From the NCBI RefSeq assembly GCF_013074385.2, contig NZ_JABEYA020000016.1, positions 62,001 to 126,000 of the forward strand: a stretch of 64,000 nucleotides of DNA, read 5' to 3'. Both the position numbers and the translations under genes were made by a program. This DNA is from Vibrio ostreicida (GTDB taxonomy: Bacteria; Pseudomonadota; Gammaproteobacteria; Enterobacterales; Vibrionaceae). This document shows, in pieces, positions 47,886 through 56,732 of the stretch. The notes under the pieces are model-generated. The model was given only the letters and a program-made list of their open reading frames with translations. It was not told the DNA's origin and did not search any database. Each line of letters opens with the position of its first letter. Within the stretch, counting starts at the first letter, position 1.

Positions 47886-49382
47886 CTAAATAGGTTTTCG
47901 TACAAACGTTTCAGTGTCTATCTTAACGTAATGTGCTTTTTTGAATAGATTTTGTGAGGCTACATTGGCTTTAAGTACAGTCGCTTTTAAAGTCAGATCT
48001 GGATGTAGTTTATCAATGAGGGAAAGAGCTGACGTCGCTACACCTTTTCCGTAACACTCAGGAGCTAAGAAAATGGAAACTAGGTAGGTCTCAAATTCCA
48101 AATGGTCTAGCCTCACCACACCAAGCTTTTGATCAGAGTGACTGTCGAGAATAATGTAAAAGTAATCGGTCGTACTCTCTAGTTTTTTCATCATCCAAGC
48201 ATTGTGAGTTTGCCATGACGGTATCTCTGGCGAAACTGCGTATTGACGAGTTTTCGGATGGCACTGCCACTGGTATACTGTTTTAATATCGGAGTCGGTC
48301 GCAAATCTCAATTTAAAATCTGTTAAACCAATTTCTACCAATTGTTTCATCTCCAATATCAGCCTATCTGTTCCCCGTCCATCACAAAGCTTAAAGCTCG
48401 TTTCTGAAAAGGCTTTCCATTCCTCCAACAGGTATTCATATGTACCTAATAACTTTGATTCGATTTCATTCAAAGAAACTTTAACCGCGGCAGAATATTC
48501 AACAAGCTGCCAACAAATCGTTTTTTGATTGTCAGCAAGTGGAATCAAAATGCTAGGAAGCCCAAGACAAGCTCTTTCCCAACACGTGGTACCGGGAGCG
48601 CCAATTGCTACGTCATGCCTAAGCATAAGACTCGCCATATCTCGCTCAAAATCTTTATGATAAACATTTCCGTGCTGCGCACACCATTTTTTTACTTCAT
48701 TATAGTGAGGGGCTCTTTGACTTAGCAGCACAGTAAATCGTGCATTAACACGCCCATGTAAAGCTTTTAAAACTCTCAGTGTAGCATTGGGATTATCAAT
48801 CCCCCCCATTGATACCAAAATGCTTGGGGAATCAATAGGAAATACACGATCTCGCGCGAGTGGTCTCTGTCTCAAGAACTGTCGACCTAAAATCGCATAG
48901 TCACTGCCTGTAAGGACGAGGGGACCCCTAGCGTATTCAGAAACTTTCCGACCCAGAGTTTGATCGATAACCATGTCTGCAAAGTGATAACGGACCAAAT
49001 CGTCAATGGCAACCATGAAGCAGTTCAATTTTTGAGCTACGTAGCGTTGCCACTCAGCATCTATTCCATAATGGTCAGTGATTACAATATCTGCAGACAC
49101 AACAACATTGACGAAATCCCAAGCGTCCTCTGACGCTGGTCTCAATAACCAAGCAGCGTAATCATTTTCATATTTGGCCGTTAATACATCAGTAGGTACC
49201 GTCAGCCGCAAGACACAGAAACCACGTTCTTCTACGTAGGCGATCATATCCCCTTGCTGCTCCAAACAAGCGAATTCAACAATAGCACCTCTGTCCTTCA
49301 AAGCCTCGCCAAGTACGAGACAACGCATCATATGACCACTACCTATCGTTCTGGAAGCGTCAACTCGAAAAACTATCTTCAT
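47886..49382 (-). CDS. pseG: fused UDP-sugar hydrolase PseG and N-acetyltransferase PseH
   Basis: The 498-residue protein combines two pseudaminic acid steps usually on separate genes. Residues 1 to about 335 are PseG, which removes UDP (FRVDASRTIGSGHMMRCLVL, ITDHYGIDAEWQ, VSMGGIDNPNATL, GAPGTTCWERACLGLPSI). Residues about 345-498 are a GNAT domain like PseH, which N-acetylates the 4-amino sugar (LRFATDSDIKTVYQWQ, FLAPECYGKGVATSALSLID, NVASQNLFKKAHYVK). No separate pseH is seen in the locus, so the fusion probably supplies it. Confidence 0.9.
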   Translation of the reverse strand: MKIVFRVDASRTIGSGHMMRCLVLGEALKDRGAIVEFACLEQQGDMIAYVEERGFCVLRLTVPTDVLTAKYENDYAAWLLRPASEDAWDFVNVVVSADIVITDHYGIDAEWQRYVAQKLNCFMVAIDDLVRYHFADMVIDQTLGRKVSEYARGPLVLTGSDYAILGRQFLRQRPLARDRVFPIDSPSILVSMGGIDNPNATLRVLKALHGRVNARFTVLLSQRAPHYNEVKKWCAQHGNVYHKDFERDMASLMLRHDVAIGAPGTTCWERACLGLPSILIPLADNQKTICWQLVEYSAAVKVSLNEIESKLLGTYEYLLEEWKAFSETSFKLCDGRGTDRLILEMKQLVEIGLTDFKLRFATDSDIKTVYQWQCHPKTRQYAVSPEIPSWQTHNAWMMKKLESTTDYFYIILDSHSDQKLGVVRLDHLEFETYLVSIFLAPECYGKGVATSALSLIDKLHPDLTLKATVLKANVASQNLFKKAHYVKIDTETFVRKPI

Positions 49383-49389
49383 ACTATAT

Positions 49390-50082
49390 CTAATTCATCA
49401 CCGCGAATAGTGCTTCTGCCAAAGCCCAATCTTCTGGTGTATCAATATCTTGAACATGACATCTAGGTAATAAGACAACTCGAGAGTGAGGAGAAAATAT
49501 TGACTTTTTCTCAAAAAAAGCCACTTTCTTTCCCCAATAGAACTGACCCGCATCATGGTACGTTTCTTCTAAATCCTGAGATCGAGTTTGCTCGTGCTCC
49601 GGTGTCACCATAGAAACAGCGCCGCTAGAAGAAAGCTTAATCGCACGTTGGATTGAAAATGGAAAAGTAGTTGCGCTAAATACAAATTCACACTGATGTT
49701 CTTTAAGTATCCTGTAGCCTTCGCGTAAGGATTCCGCTTTCACGAACGGTGCCGTTGCGTAAAGACAGCAAATATCTTCAATCGGCCACCCATTATCATT
49801 ACACCACCCTATAGCGTGATGAATGACATCCATCGTAGTCGCATAATCATCTGAAAATTCATCTGGTCTTGTAAAAGGAACCTCGGCACCATAACTTCGT
49901 GCTACTTGAGCAATCTCAGGGTCGTCTGTCGAAACAATAACTCGATCAAAACATTCTGAGGCTAAAGCGGCTTCAATCGAATAGGCAATCATAGGTTTCC
50001 CATGAAAATACTTAATATTTTTACGAGGGATCCGCTTACTACCTCCTCGCGCCGGGATAATTGCAATCTTCAAGATGCTCAA
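49390..50082 (-). CDS. pseF: CMP-pseudaminic acid cytidylyltransferase PseF
   Basis: It activates pseudaminic acid with CTP. The 230-residue protein has IAIIPARGGSKRIPRKNIKY, the characteristic cytidylyltransferase start, then GKPMIAYSIEAAL, VIVSTDDPEIAQVA, LYATAPFVKAESL and VQDIDTPEDWALAE. The start is a TTG: the one at 50082 overlaps the hisF-like stop (TTGA), and a second TTG three codons later (50073) is better spaced from an AAGGA motif. No ATG is available. Confidence 0.93.
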   Translation of the reverse strand: MSILKIAIIPARGGSKRIPRKNIKYFHGKPMIAYSIEAALASECFDRVIVSTDDPEIAQVARSYGAEVPFTRPDEFSDDYATTMDVIHHAIGWCNDNGWPIEDICCLYATAPFVKAESLREGYRILKEHQCEFVFSATTFPFSIQRAIKLSSSGAVSMVTPEHEQTRSQDLEETYHDAGQFYWGKKVAFFEKKSIFSPHSRVVLLPRCHVQDIDTPEDWALAEALFAVMN

Positions 50083-50834
50083 TTCCTTACTTTGATTCCT
50101 TTACCAGCTAAAAAGCGTTTAGCTTCATTGGGAGTTTGCTCCGTAAAATGAAATATTGCCGCTGCTGCTAACGCATCAACGCCTGTTTCATCAAAAGCAT
50201 CGCACATATCTTGATAGTCTTTAGCGCCTCCGTTCCCAATGACCGGAATATTCACCAATTCAACAGCTCTTTTAAATAAATCATAATCATATCCAGAAAG
50301 GCATCCATCAGTCTCTATTCGCGTAACTAATAGTTCACCAGCACCATGAGCTTCGACTAGTTTGGCCGCTTCTAAAAATGAATAAGAGGACTCTTTACTT
50401 CCAGAATGAGTAAATACTTTATATAAACCGTTCTCTTTTTTGACATCAAGAGAAACGATGATACATTGGCAGCCAAATGTTTCTGATGCCTCTCTAATTA
50501 GCTCTGGATTTTCAATTGCCGATGTATTGAGGACAACCTTATCTGCACCGGCCAAGAGAACTTTTCTGATTTGCTCTACAGTTTTAATTCCGCCACCTAC
50601 AGAAAGAGGCATAAAACACTCATCTGCAATATCGTGAATTAACTTATAGTCAGGCTCTCTGTTTTCACTTGTCGCTTTGATATCAAAAAATACAAGTTCA
50701 TCCACATTGCGCATATTGTAGATTTTAACTGTTTGTATTACCGATCCTGTGCGACGCCAAGAGTTAAATCCTTCCCCTTTAACGAGACCAAAATCCGCAT
50801 ACAACATAGTAGGAATAATTCGACGTTTTAACAT
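50079..50834 (-). CDS. hisF: HisF-like amidotransferase partner (not histidine biosynthesis)
   Basis: A 251-residue TIM barrel similar to the cyclase subunit of imidazole glycerol phosphate synthase. Family blocks include VDELVFFDIKATSENREPD, MPLSVGGGIKTVEQIR, DKVVLNTSAIENPELI and VIGNGGAKDY. At the place of the catalytic Asp11 of true HisF (CLDV) it has TMLY, so leucine replaces that aspartate; the second one (VSLDVKK) is kept. With HisH-like and PP-loop partners it probably channels ammonia to amidinate a sugar, as WbpG-HisH2-HisF2 do in Pseudomonas. Confidence 0.88.
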   Translation of the reverse strand: MLKRRIIPTMLYADFGLVKGEGFNSWRRTGSVIQTVKIYNMRNVDELVFFDIKATSENREPDYKLIHDIADECFMPLSVGGGIKTVEQIRKVLLAGADKVVLNTSAIENPELIREASETFGCQCIIVSLDVKKENGLYKVFTHSGSKESSYSFLEAAKLVEAHGAGELLVTRIETDGCLSGYDYDLFKRAVELVNIPVIGNGGAKDYQDMCDAFDETGVDALAAAAIFHFTEQTPNEAKRFLAGKGIKVRN

Positions 50835-50837
50835 TAC

Positions 50838-51452
50838 TTACAGTTCCAAAAAATTCTTTAGTAACCCTAGACCCAATTTTTGGCTTTTTTCAGGGTGGAA
50901 CTGAGTACCAAAAACATTTCCTTTTTGCACTGCACAGACAAAGTCACCGCCGTGCTCTGAATAAGCTAGAATATGATTTTTATCTTCTACAACATAATGA
51001 TAGCTATGCACAAAATAGAAATCACTTTCATCTGGAACATCTTCGAAAAGTGGAGATTTGCACACAGAACTAACCGTATTCCACCCAACATGAGGTACTC
51101 GTGACCTCTTGTCATTGGGCGATAACCTTACAATTTCTCCAGGTATCAGGTTCAAGCCCTTAGTTTCGCCATGCTCATGCCCTAGGGTTGATAAGATCTG
51201 CATACCAAGACATATTCCTAGTACTGGAATATCATCAACGGAAGCGGACTCAACAATCGCATCCACTAATCCTCTGGATCTTAGTTCTTGCATGGCTCTA
51301 GTATAAGAACCAACCCCTGGTAAGATAAGCTTATCAGCTTGCATTATATCTTCTGCAGTGGATGCGATTGACGATTCAAACCCGCACGCTTTGATGGCTC
51401 GGACTACCGAGCCTATGTTACCCATTCCGTAATCGACTATTGACACTGTCAT
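50838..51452 (-). CDS. hisH: HisH-like glutamine amidotransferase
   Basis: A 204-residue class I glutaminase that releases ammonia from glutamine. VSIVDYGMGNIGSVVRAIKA at the start, LPGVGSYTRAMQEL, the nucleophile in VLGICLGMQIL near residue 84 and the catalytic FGTQFHPEKSQ are all present, so it should be active. Together with the HisF-like protein it would supply the N-acetyl-sugar amidotransferase. A role in histidine synthesis is unlikely because no other his genes are here. Confidence 0.9.
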   Translation of the reverse strand: MTVSIVDYGMGNIGSVVRAIKACGFESSIASTAEDIMQADKLILPGVGSYTRAMQELRSRGLVDAIVESASVDDIPVLGICLGMQILSTLGHEHGETKGLNLIPGEIVRLSPNDKRSRVPHVGWNTVSSVCKSPLFEDVPDESDFYFVHSYHYVVEDKNHILAYSEHGGDFVCAVQKGNVFGTQFHPEKSQKLGLGLLKNFLEL

Positions 51453-51471
51453 TAAAATTTATTCACTAATG

Positions 51472-52626
51472 TTAGTTATCGTAGTTGAGTTTGATTAGGT
51501 TCCCTTTCTTATCTCGCACTAGGTTACCTTTGCGGTCGACTTTGAACAGTTTCTTGTTCGTGAATCGATCACAGATTTCATCAAACTCGCTCTTAGAGAT
51601 ATCAATTTCGTCCAGTACACTCTCCAATGATCGCCCAAGGTAGACAGAAGGATAACTACCATCATTTTCTTTTAAGAAATCAACGATATCATTTCTTTCT
51701 AAGCGCCCACGCCTAATATGATTGTTGGCCTGATCAGTAGAACGACCAAATCCATACTTAATATATTTAAAGTAGTCATGGATCCGGTGATAGAAATTGT
51801 CCAAATTTTCGTAATTGACTAAGCTGCCTTCCGTAGGCGTTGGGTACGTTTCAAAACCGTAGGCTTGAGCAAGTAACGTGTTGTTGTAACCATCCCAAGG
51901 AAAGTAATAACCCAGAAAAACACCCGTCACACCAACTCGTTTGAGGCTCTCATCTGAAGGATAAAAGTATGGAATTAAGTCACTACGAGTAATACCATCC
52001 TGTCCAATAAGATCCGTAATACGCATACCTAACATCCCACCAAACTCTTCTAACCAACGGCGGTCTAGGACATTATTTTCTGCGGCAGAAGCCGGGCCTC
52101 CATACTCATGCTGAGAGTTTTCACCCCAAATTATTAGTGGGATGTTTTTTTCTACAGCGACCTGAATTGGAATCGTGAATATAGTCACATGTTCAGCCCA
52201 TTGAATATCACCGACTTCACGCAAAGCCAATCTCGATAACTTTCGACGTACCTTAGGATTGGTCGTCACATTGACGTGATCAACACCCAGTTTTTTCAAA
52301 TTTTCTAAATTACGACGACCGATTTCTGACAAGGAATCGGTTTCAGCAGTGACACATAGTGGGTTTAAACCCGACTGTAGAACCCGAATTACCTGAAATG
52401 TACTATCTTTCCCTCCACTGACTGGAATAATACAATCATAATTGGAACCATCAATAGACTTATAGCGATTTGTTATTTCATTGAATTCTTTTTTTCGCTC
52501 AGCCCAGTTAATCTCTGAGCGTTCTTCATAATTAATACAAGCACTACACTTACCATCTTCATTAAACCAAAGGTCTGGTTTAGTTTCTGGGTACATACAT
52601 GTATTACAATATTTTATTTTCTTCAT
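51472..52626 (-). CDS. N-acetyl sugar amidotransferase (PseA/WbpG-like)
   Basis: A 384-residue PP-loop ATPase that amidinates an N-acetyl group of a sugar. The ATP loop is IIPVSGGKDSTFQVIRVL near residue 65, preceded by zinc-type cysteines (YCNTCMYPETKP, CSACINY), and followed by IWGENSQHEYGGP and NNHIRRGRLERNDI. PseA in Campylobacter makes acetamidino-pseudaminic acid. Lying between pse genes and hisHF-like partners, it most likely gives an acetamidino (Am) form of the nonulosonic acid or its precursor. Confidence 0.9.
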   Translation of the reverse strand: MKKIKYCNTCMYPETKPDLWFNEDGKCSACINYEERSEINWAERKKEFNEITNRYKSIDGSNYDCIIPVSGGKDSTFQVIRVLQSGLNPLCVTAETDSLSEIGRRNLENLKKLGVDHVNVTTNPKVRRKLSRLALREVGDIQWAEHVTIFTIPIQVAVEKNIPLIIWGENSQHEYGGPASAAENNVLDRRWLEEFGGMLGMRITDLIGQDGITRSDLIPYFYPSDESLKRVGVTGVFLGYYFPWDGYNNTLLAQAYGFETYPTPTEGSLVNYENLDNFYHRIHDYFKYIKYGFGRSTDQANNHIRRGRLERNDIVDFLKENDGSYPSVYLGRSLESVLDEIDISKSEFDEICDRFTNKKLFKVDRKGNLVRDKKGNLIKLNYDN

Positions 52627-52637
52627 TACTTAGCCTG

Positions 52638-53813
52638 CTATTTCTTGTTCAAAATATGTTTTAGCGTATTAACAACTATATCTTGCTGAGCTTTAGTCAT
52701 TCCATGAAACATTGGCAATGATATCGCTTCTTGGTAATAACGTTCCGACTCGGGAAAATCGCCTATAGAGAAACCCATATCTCGATAATAAGGTTGGATA
52801 TGAACCGGTATATAGTGTAAATTAACCCCTATACCACTGGCGCGTAATTCATCAAAGACTTGACGATGGCTTAAGGAAATTTCATTCAGCTTTAACCTCA
52901 CTACAAATAAGTGCAACCCTGAATAAGTATTCTCCAATTGGTGAGGTAGAATAACAGGCTGCCCGGAGAGTAGTTGGGTATATCGCTCAGAAAGTTCATG
53001 ACGAGCTGCAACAAATTTATCAAGCCTGCGCATTTGACTAACACCCAAAGCTGCTTGTAACTCTGTCATTCGGTAGTTGAATCCCAATTCAACTTGCTGA
53101 TAGTACCATCCCCCATGAGAAGGCTCTGTCATCAAGTCTGATTCTCGAGTAATACCGTGACTACGCAACAGCATCATTTTATTAGCGAGCTCTTCTCTAT
53201 TCGTAAGTGCTGCACCACCTTCCGCTGTTGTGACAATTTTGACGGGATGAAAACTAAAGACCGTAATATCAGAATATTCACAATTTCCGACCGGTTTATC
53301 ATGATACCGCCCTCCAATAGCATGAGAAGCGTCTTCAATAATTTTAAAACCATACTCTTTCGCCAGACGACTGATTGCTTTCATGTCACAAGGCTGCCCG
53401 CACAAGTGAACAGGCACAACAACTTTTGGCAATGTATTATGGGTTTTAGCCTCGATTAATTTCTGCTCGAGCCTCTTTGGACACATATTGTAAGTACGCG
53501 GGTCAATATCAACAAAGTCCACTTGAGCCCCACAATATAAACCACAGTTCGCTGAAGCAACAAAAGTAGTCGGTGAGGTCCACAGCCAATCACCTTCTTT
53601 CAACCCAAGAGCTAAACATGCGATATGTAATGCAGAAGTGGCGCTATTAACAGCTATTGCATATTGCGCACTAGTATGATCAATTAAGGCTTTTTCAAAC
53701 GCTGGCGCTTGCGGACCTTGAGTTAAGAAGTCAGATTGAAGAACCTCTACAACCTCATCAATATCTTGCTGAGATATCTCTTGTTTACCATATGGAATCA
53801 CTGTATTACTCAC
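52638..53813 (-). CDS. pseC: UDP-4-amino-4,6-dideoxy-N-acetyl-beta-L-altrosamine transaminase PseC
   Basis: PLP enzyme that aminates the PseB product. The 391-residue protein of the DegT/DnrJ/EryC1 group shows PYGKQEISQQDIDEVVEVL, ALHIACLALGLKEGD, WTSPTTFVASANC, IEDASHAIGGRYH (cofactor aspartate) and the Schiff-base lysine in FSFHPVKIVTTAEGG. The start is a GTG overlapping the pseB stop (GTGA), a sign of coupling. Confidence 0.95.
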   Translation of the reverse strand: MSNTVIPYGKQEISQQDIDEVVEVLQSDFLTQGPQAPAFEKALIDHTSAQYAIAVNSATSALHIACLALGLKEGDWLWTSPTTFVASANCGLYCGAQVDFVDIDPRTYNMCPKRLEQKLIEAKTHNTLPKVVVPVHLCGQPCDMKAISRLAKEYGFKIIEDASHAIGGRYHDKPVGNCEYSDITVFSFHPVKIVTTAEGGAALTNREELANKMMLLRSHGITRESDLMTEPSHGGWYYQQVELGFNYRMTELQAALGVSQMRRLDKFVAARHELSERYTQLLSGQPVILPHQLENTYSGLHLFVVRLKLNEISLSHRQVFDELRASGIGVNLHYIPVHIQPYYRDMGFSIGDFPESERYYQEAISLPMFHGMTKAQQDIVVNTLKHILNKK

Positions 53814-54823
53814 ACTTCAAAGTTTGGGTCTACATGCTCTTTAATGAGCAAACGCAAGCTATCGACTGTTTCCCAATCTACATTTGTTCCCGAATTGTAC
53901 TTGAAACCAAACGGGACTTTTTCCGCTCTATGGTGCTCAATATACTCTTCTTCAGTGTAAGTAAATGATACAGAGGGCAAAATTGCGTAATAACGCCCCA
54001 AATCAATCGTATTCAAAGAATCTGTGTCAGTGATCATCTCTTCGTGAAGTTTCTCTCCAGGTCGGATACCCACTACATTTAAGCTGCACTCTGGTGCAAC
54101 TGCTTTAGCAACATCTAGGATCTTATACGATGGGATCTTTGGAATGAAAATTTCTCCGCCGAGGTGATTCTCTAACGCATACATCACCATATTGACTCCA
54201 TCCTGAAGAGAGATGTTGAATCGCGTCATTTCTTTATGAGTAATAGGAAGTACCCCATCCTCTTTTTTGGACATAAAGAAAGGGATCACCGAACCGCGAG
54301 AACCCATAACGTTACCATAACGAACAACGCTAAAACGAATGTCTTTACTGCCTTTGATATTATTGGCGGCTGCAAACAACTTATCAGACGCCAACTTGGT
54401 CGCACCATATAGATTAATAGGTGCACAAGCTTTGTCAGTAGATAGCGCAACAACGTCATGAACACCGGAAGCCAAAGCAGCATTGATTACATTTTCAGCA
54501 CCATCAATGTTAGTACGTATACATTCAGTAGGATTGTACTCAGCTGTGTCTACTTGCTTGATCGCAGCTGCATGAATGATAACATCAACACCTTCACAAG
54601 CCTGAATCAATCGTTCACGATCACGAACATCCCCAATGAAAAATCTCAACTGCGGAAATTCTTTTTGTGAATACTTCTGTTTCAGCTCGAACTGTTTGAG
54701 TTCGTCACGAGAAAAGATAATGATTTTTTTGACTTTTCTATAACGTTCTAAAATCGTTTCAACAAACTGTTTACCAAAAGACCCTGTTCCACCTGTAATT
54801 AGAACTGTTTTATTATTCAACAT
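53810..54823 (-). CDS. pseB: UDP-N-acetylglucosamine 4,6-dehydratase (inverting) PseB
   Basis: First pseudaminic acid step: C4-keto, C6-deoxy and C5 inversion of UDP-GlcNAc. The 337-residue soluble SDR enzyme has VLITGGTGSFGKQFVETIL, IIIFSRDELKQFELKQKY, IHAAAIKQVDTAEYNPTE, LSTDKACAPINLYGATKL and SVVRYGNVMGSRGSVIPFF. It lacks the membrane domain of WbpM. It is the first gene of the polysaccharide locus, downstream of a long leader with an ops element. Confidence 0.95.
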   Translation of the reverse strand: MLNNKTVLITGGTGSFGKQFVETILERYRKVKKIIIFSRDELKQFELKQKYSQKEFPQLRFFIGDVRDRERLIQACEGVDVIIHAAAIKQVDTAEYNPTECIRTNIDGAENVINAALASGVHDVVALSTDKACAPINLYGATKLASDKLFAAANNIKGSKDIRFSVVRYGNVMGSRGSVIPFFMSKKEDGVLPITHKEMTRFNISLQDGVNMVMYALENHLGGEIFIPKIPSYKILDVAKAVAPECSLNVVGIRPGEKLHEEMITDTDSLNTIDLGRYYAILPSVSFTYTEEEYIEHHRAEKVPFGFKYNSGTNVDWETVDSLRLLIKEHVDPNFEV

Positions 54824-55746
54824 ATTTAATCCAAGAAAATTAATATTATTTAGCCTAAGTCATTTGTAACCATTTAGGCCTTATAGATGACTGTGAGACA
54901 GAATCCATATAAGTATTTCTATTGTAATTTGACTTTAAATACAACCAACCGATATGCAACTAGAAAAACCAAGCATAACCACTAAAATCTGTAGTAAACT
55001 CCAATAAATGCAGTGGGCTGTGCGATGAGCCGGTGGACAACAAACTTGTGATCTATACTACTCACATGAGCACTGAATGAGCGTTGTTGTACTTTTACTT
55101 GACTAGTATCTCTTAAGTCGTTCCCGTCTGCGTTATCAAAATTTTCTTTATTATTCTATACCTATAGGAACGCTACCGCCCTTGAGTTTAGCTCCCACAA
55201 GCAAATATTGTCTAGATCATTACGTTGCAACACATCTATTTTCAATGTGAATTCAGCTTGATGTTTGCCCGAATTGTAACATGGTGGAGATTGCTGAGTC
55301 ACGGTTTACTATCATTGAATGGCTCTAACTGATGTCGTATTATACAGAGTATCATTCTGATTAAATGATGGCTTATTACAAACTCTGACGTTCTGATTCC
55401 TAAATGTAGGCTATTTATCCTTGCGTAGCATATACGAAGTCAAAGAACTACCATGCTGTCACAGAAAAGTGGCAAGTAAAAAATATATCTAATAACATTA
55501 GATATAACTAGGATATGCAACTAGGCGAAATTACCCAAAGTAGTTTTTGCATCACATTGAGATAATGATACATTTCACATTATGGAGTTTTGTGTGAGAT
55601 ACCTGCCAAATCCCGCATTACTGTTGATTATTTTATTTTTAACTTTAATCTAGCATACAGGAGAAAGAGACTTTGTGCTTCTAGCTTATAGCTACGGCCA
55701 CTGATATAATTTCAATAATCTCAACCTTATTACTTGGAAACTTATT
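54824..55746. other. 923-base divergent region between pseB and hldD
   Basis: No gene was recognised. It contains the JUMPstart/ops element for the minus-strand locus (listed separately), leaving a leader of some 345 bases to pseB. The plus strand has a TATAAT at 55705-55710, about 37 bases before hldD, a plausible -10 without a good -35. The rest is AT-rich and shows no strong terminator or repeat. Confidence 0.6.
55165..55197 (-). promoter_or_regulatory. JUMPstart element with ops site (RfaH recruitment)
   Basis: Read on the minus strand, GGGAGCTAAACTCAAG is followed by GGCGGTAGCGTT (55180-55169). The core matches the ops consensus GGCGGTAGNNT and the part before it resembles the GGTAGCT block of JUMPstart. 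At ops RNA polymerase pauses and takes on RfaH, which suppresses termination along long operons. It faces the polysaccharide locus. Confidence 0.9.
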
Positions 55747-56688
55747 ATGATTATCGTAACTGGTGGTGCAGGCATGATTGGCAGCAACATCGTTAAAGCA
55801 CTTAACGAAAAAGGCGTCAACGATATTTTGGTCATCGATAATCTTAAAAACGGCAAGAAGTTTCAAAACCTCGTCGATCTCAACATTACGGATTACATGG
55901 ATCGAGATGATTTTCTAGCTCAAATCATGGCTGGGGATGACTTTGGCCCTATAGACGCAGTTTTCCACCAAGGGGCATGCTCTGCAACGACCGAGTGGGA
56001 CGGTAAATATATGATGCTCAACAACTATGAGTATTCCAAAGAGTTACTTCATTACTGCTTAGACCGAAAGATACCTTTCCTATACGCGTCATCGGCCGCC
56101 ACTTATGGTGAGACTGACACCTTCATTGAAGATGTACAGTACGAAGGCGCATTAAACGTCTATGGCTACTCTAAACAACTTTTTGATAACTATGTTCGCC
56201 GTATCTGGCAAGATGCAAAAGCTCATGGTGAAGAACTGTCTCAAGTAACCGGCTTTCGTTACTTCAATGTCTATGGACCAAGAGAGCAACATAAAGGTTC
56301 AATGGCTTCCGTTGCTTTTCATCTAAACAATCAAATGAATGCGGGCGAGAATCCCAAATTGTTTGCTGGTAGTGAAACTTTCCAACGAGATTTCATCTAC
56401 GTCGGTGATGTTGCTGCGGTTAACTTATGGTTTATGAATAGCGGTGTTTCTGGCATTTTTAATTTAGGTACCGGTAACGCTGAGTCGTTTGAGGAAGTAG
56501 CAAAAGCCATTATTAATTTTCATGGTTCGGGTAAAATAGAAACAATTCCGTTCCCTGAACACCTAAAAGGCTCCTATCAAGAATTTACTCAAGCAGATCT
56601 GACGAAACTGCGTGAAGCAGGCTGCCAACATCCGTTTAGAACCGTTTTTGATGGCGTATCCGAATACATGTCGATAATCAATAGCTAG
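55747..56688 (+). CDS. hldD: ADP-L-glycero-D-manno-heptose 6-epimerase HldD
   Basis: It makes the heptose donor for LPS inner core. The 313-residue SDR enzyme shows [76 protein letters not shown] with the catalytic Y-x-x-x-K, and [15 protein letters not shown]. coli HldD is 310. In vibrios gmhD/hldD is the usual left border of the O/K-antigen locus, and it is so here. Confidence 0.97.
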   Translation: MIIVTGGAGMIGSNIVKALNEKGVNDILVIDNLKNGKKFQNLVDLNITDYMDRDDFLAQIMAGDDFGPIDAVFHQGACSATTEWDGKYMMLNNYEYSKELLHYCLDRKIPFLYASSAATYGETDTFIEDVQYEGALNVYGYSKQLFDNYVRRIWQDAKAHGEELSQVTGFRYFNVYGPREQHKGSMASVAFHLNNQMNAGENPKLFAGSETFQRDFIYVGDVAAVNLWFMNSGVSGIFNLGTGNAESFEEVAKAIINFHGSGKIETIPFPEHLKGSYQEFTQADLTKLREAGCQHPFRTVFDGVSEYMSIINS

Positions 56689-56732
56689 CTTTCAGATGTA
56701 CTTGTCCACCATAACAACAAGCAGGGCATAAG

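Noticed and set aside
50079..51452. Part of a histidine biosynthesis operon
   Set aside because: No other his genes are present, the HisF-like protein lacks the first catalytic aspartate, and the neighbours are pse genes and a sugar amidotransferase.
55201..55260. Sigma-70 promoter for the polysaccharide locus (TTGCAA with a TATTTG 17 bases on, minus strand)
   Set aside because: Both hexamers match poorly, so no promoter is claimed.
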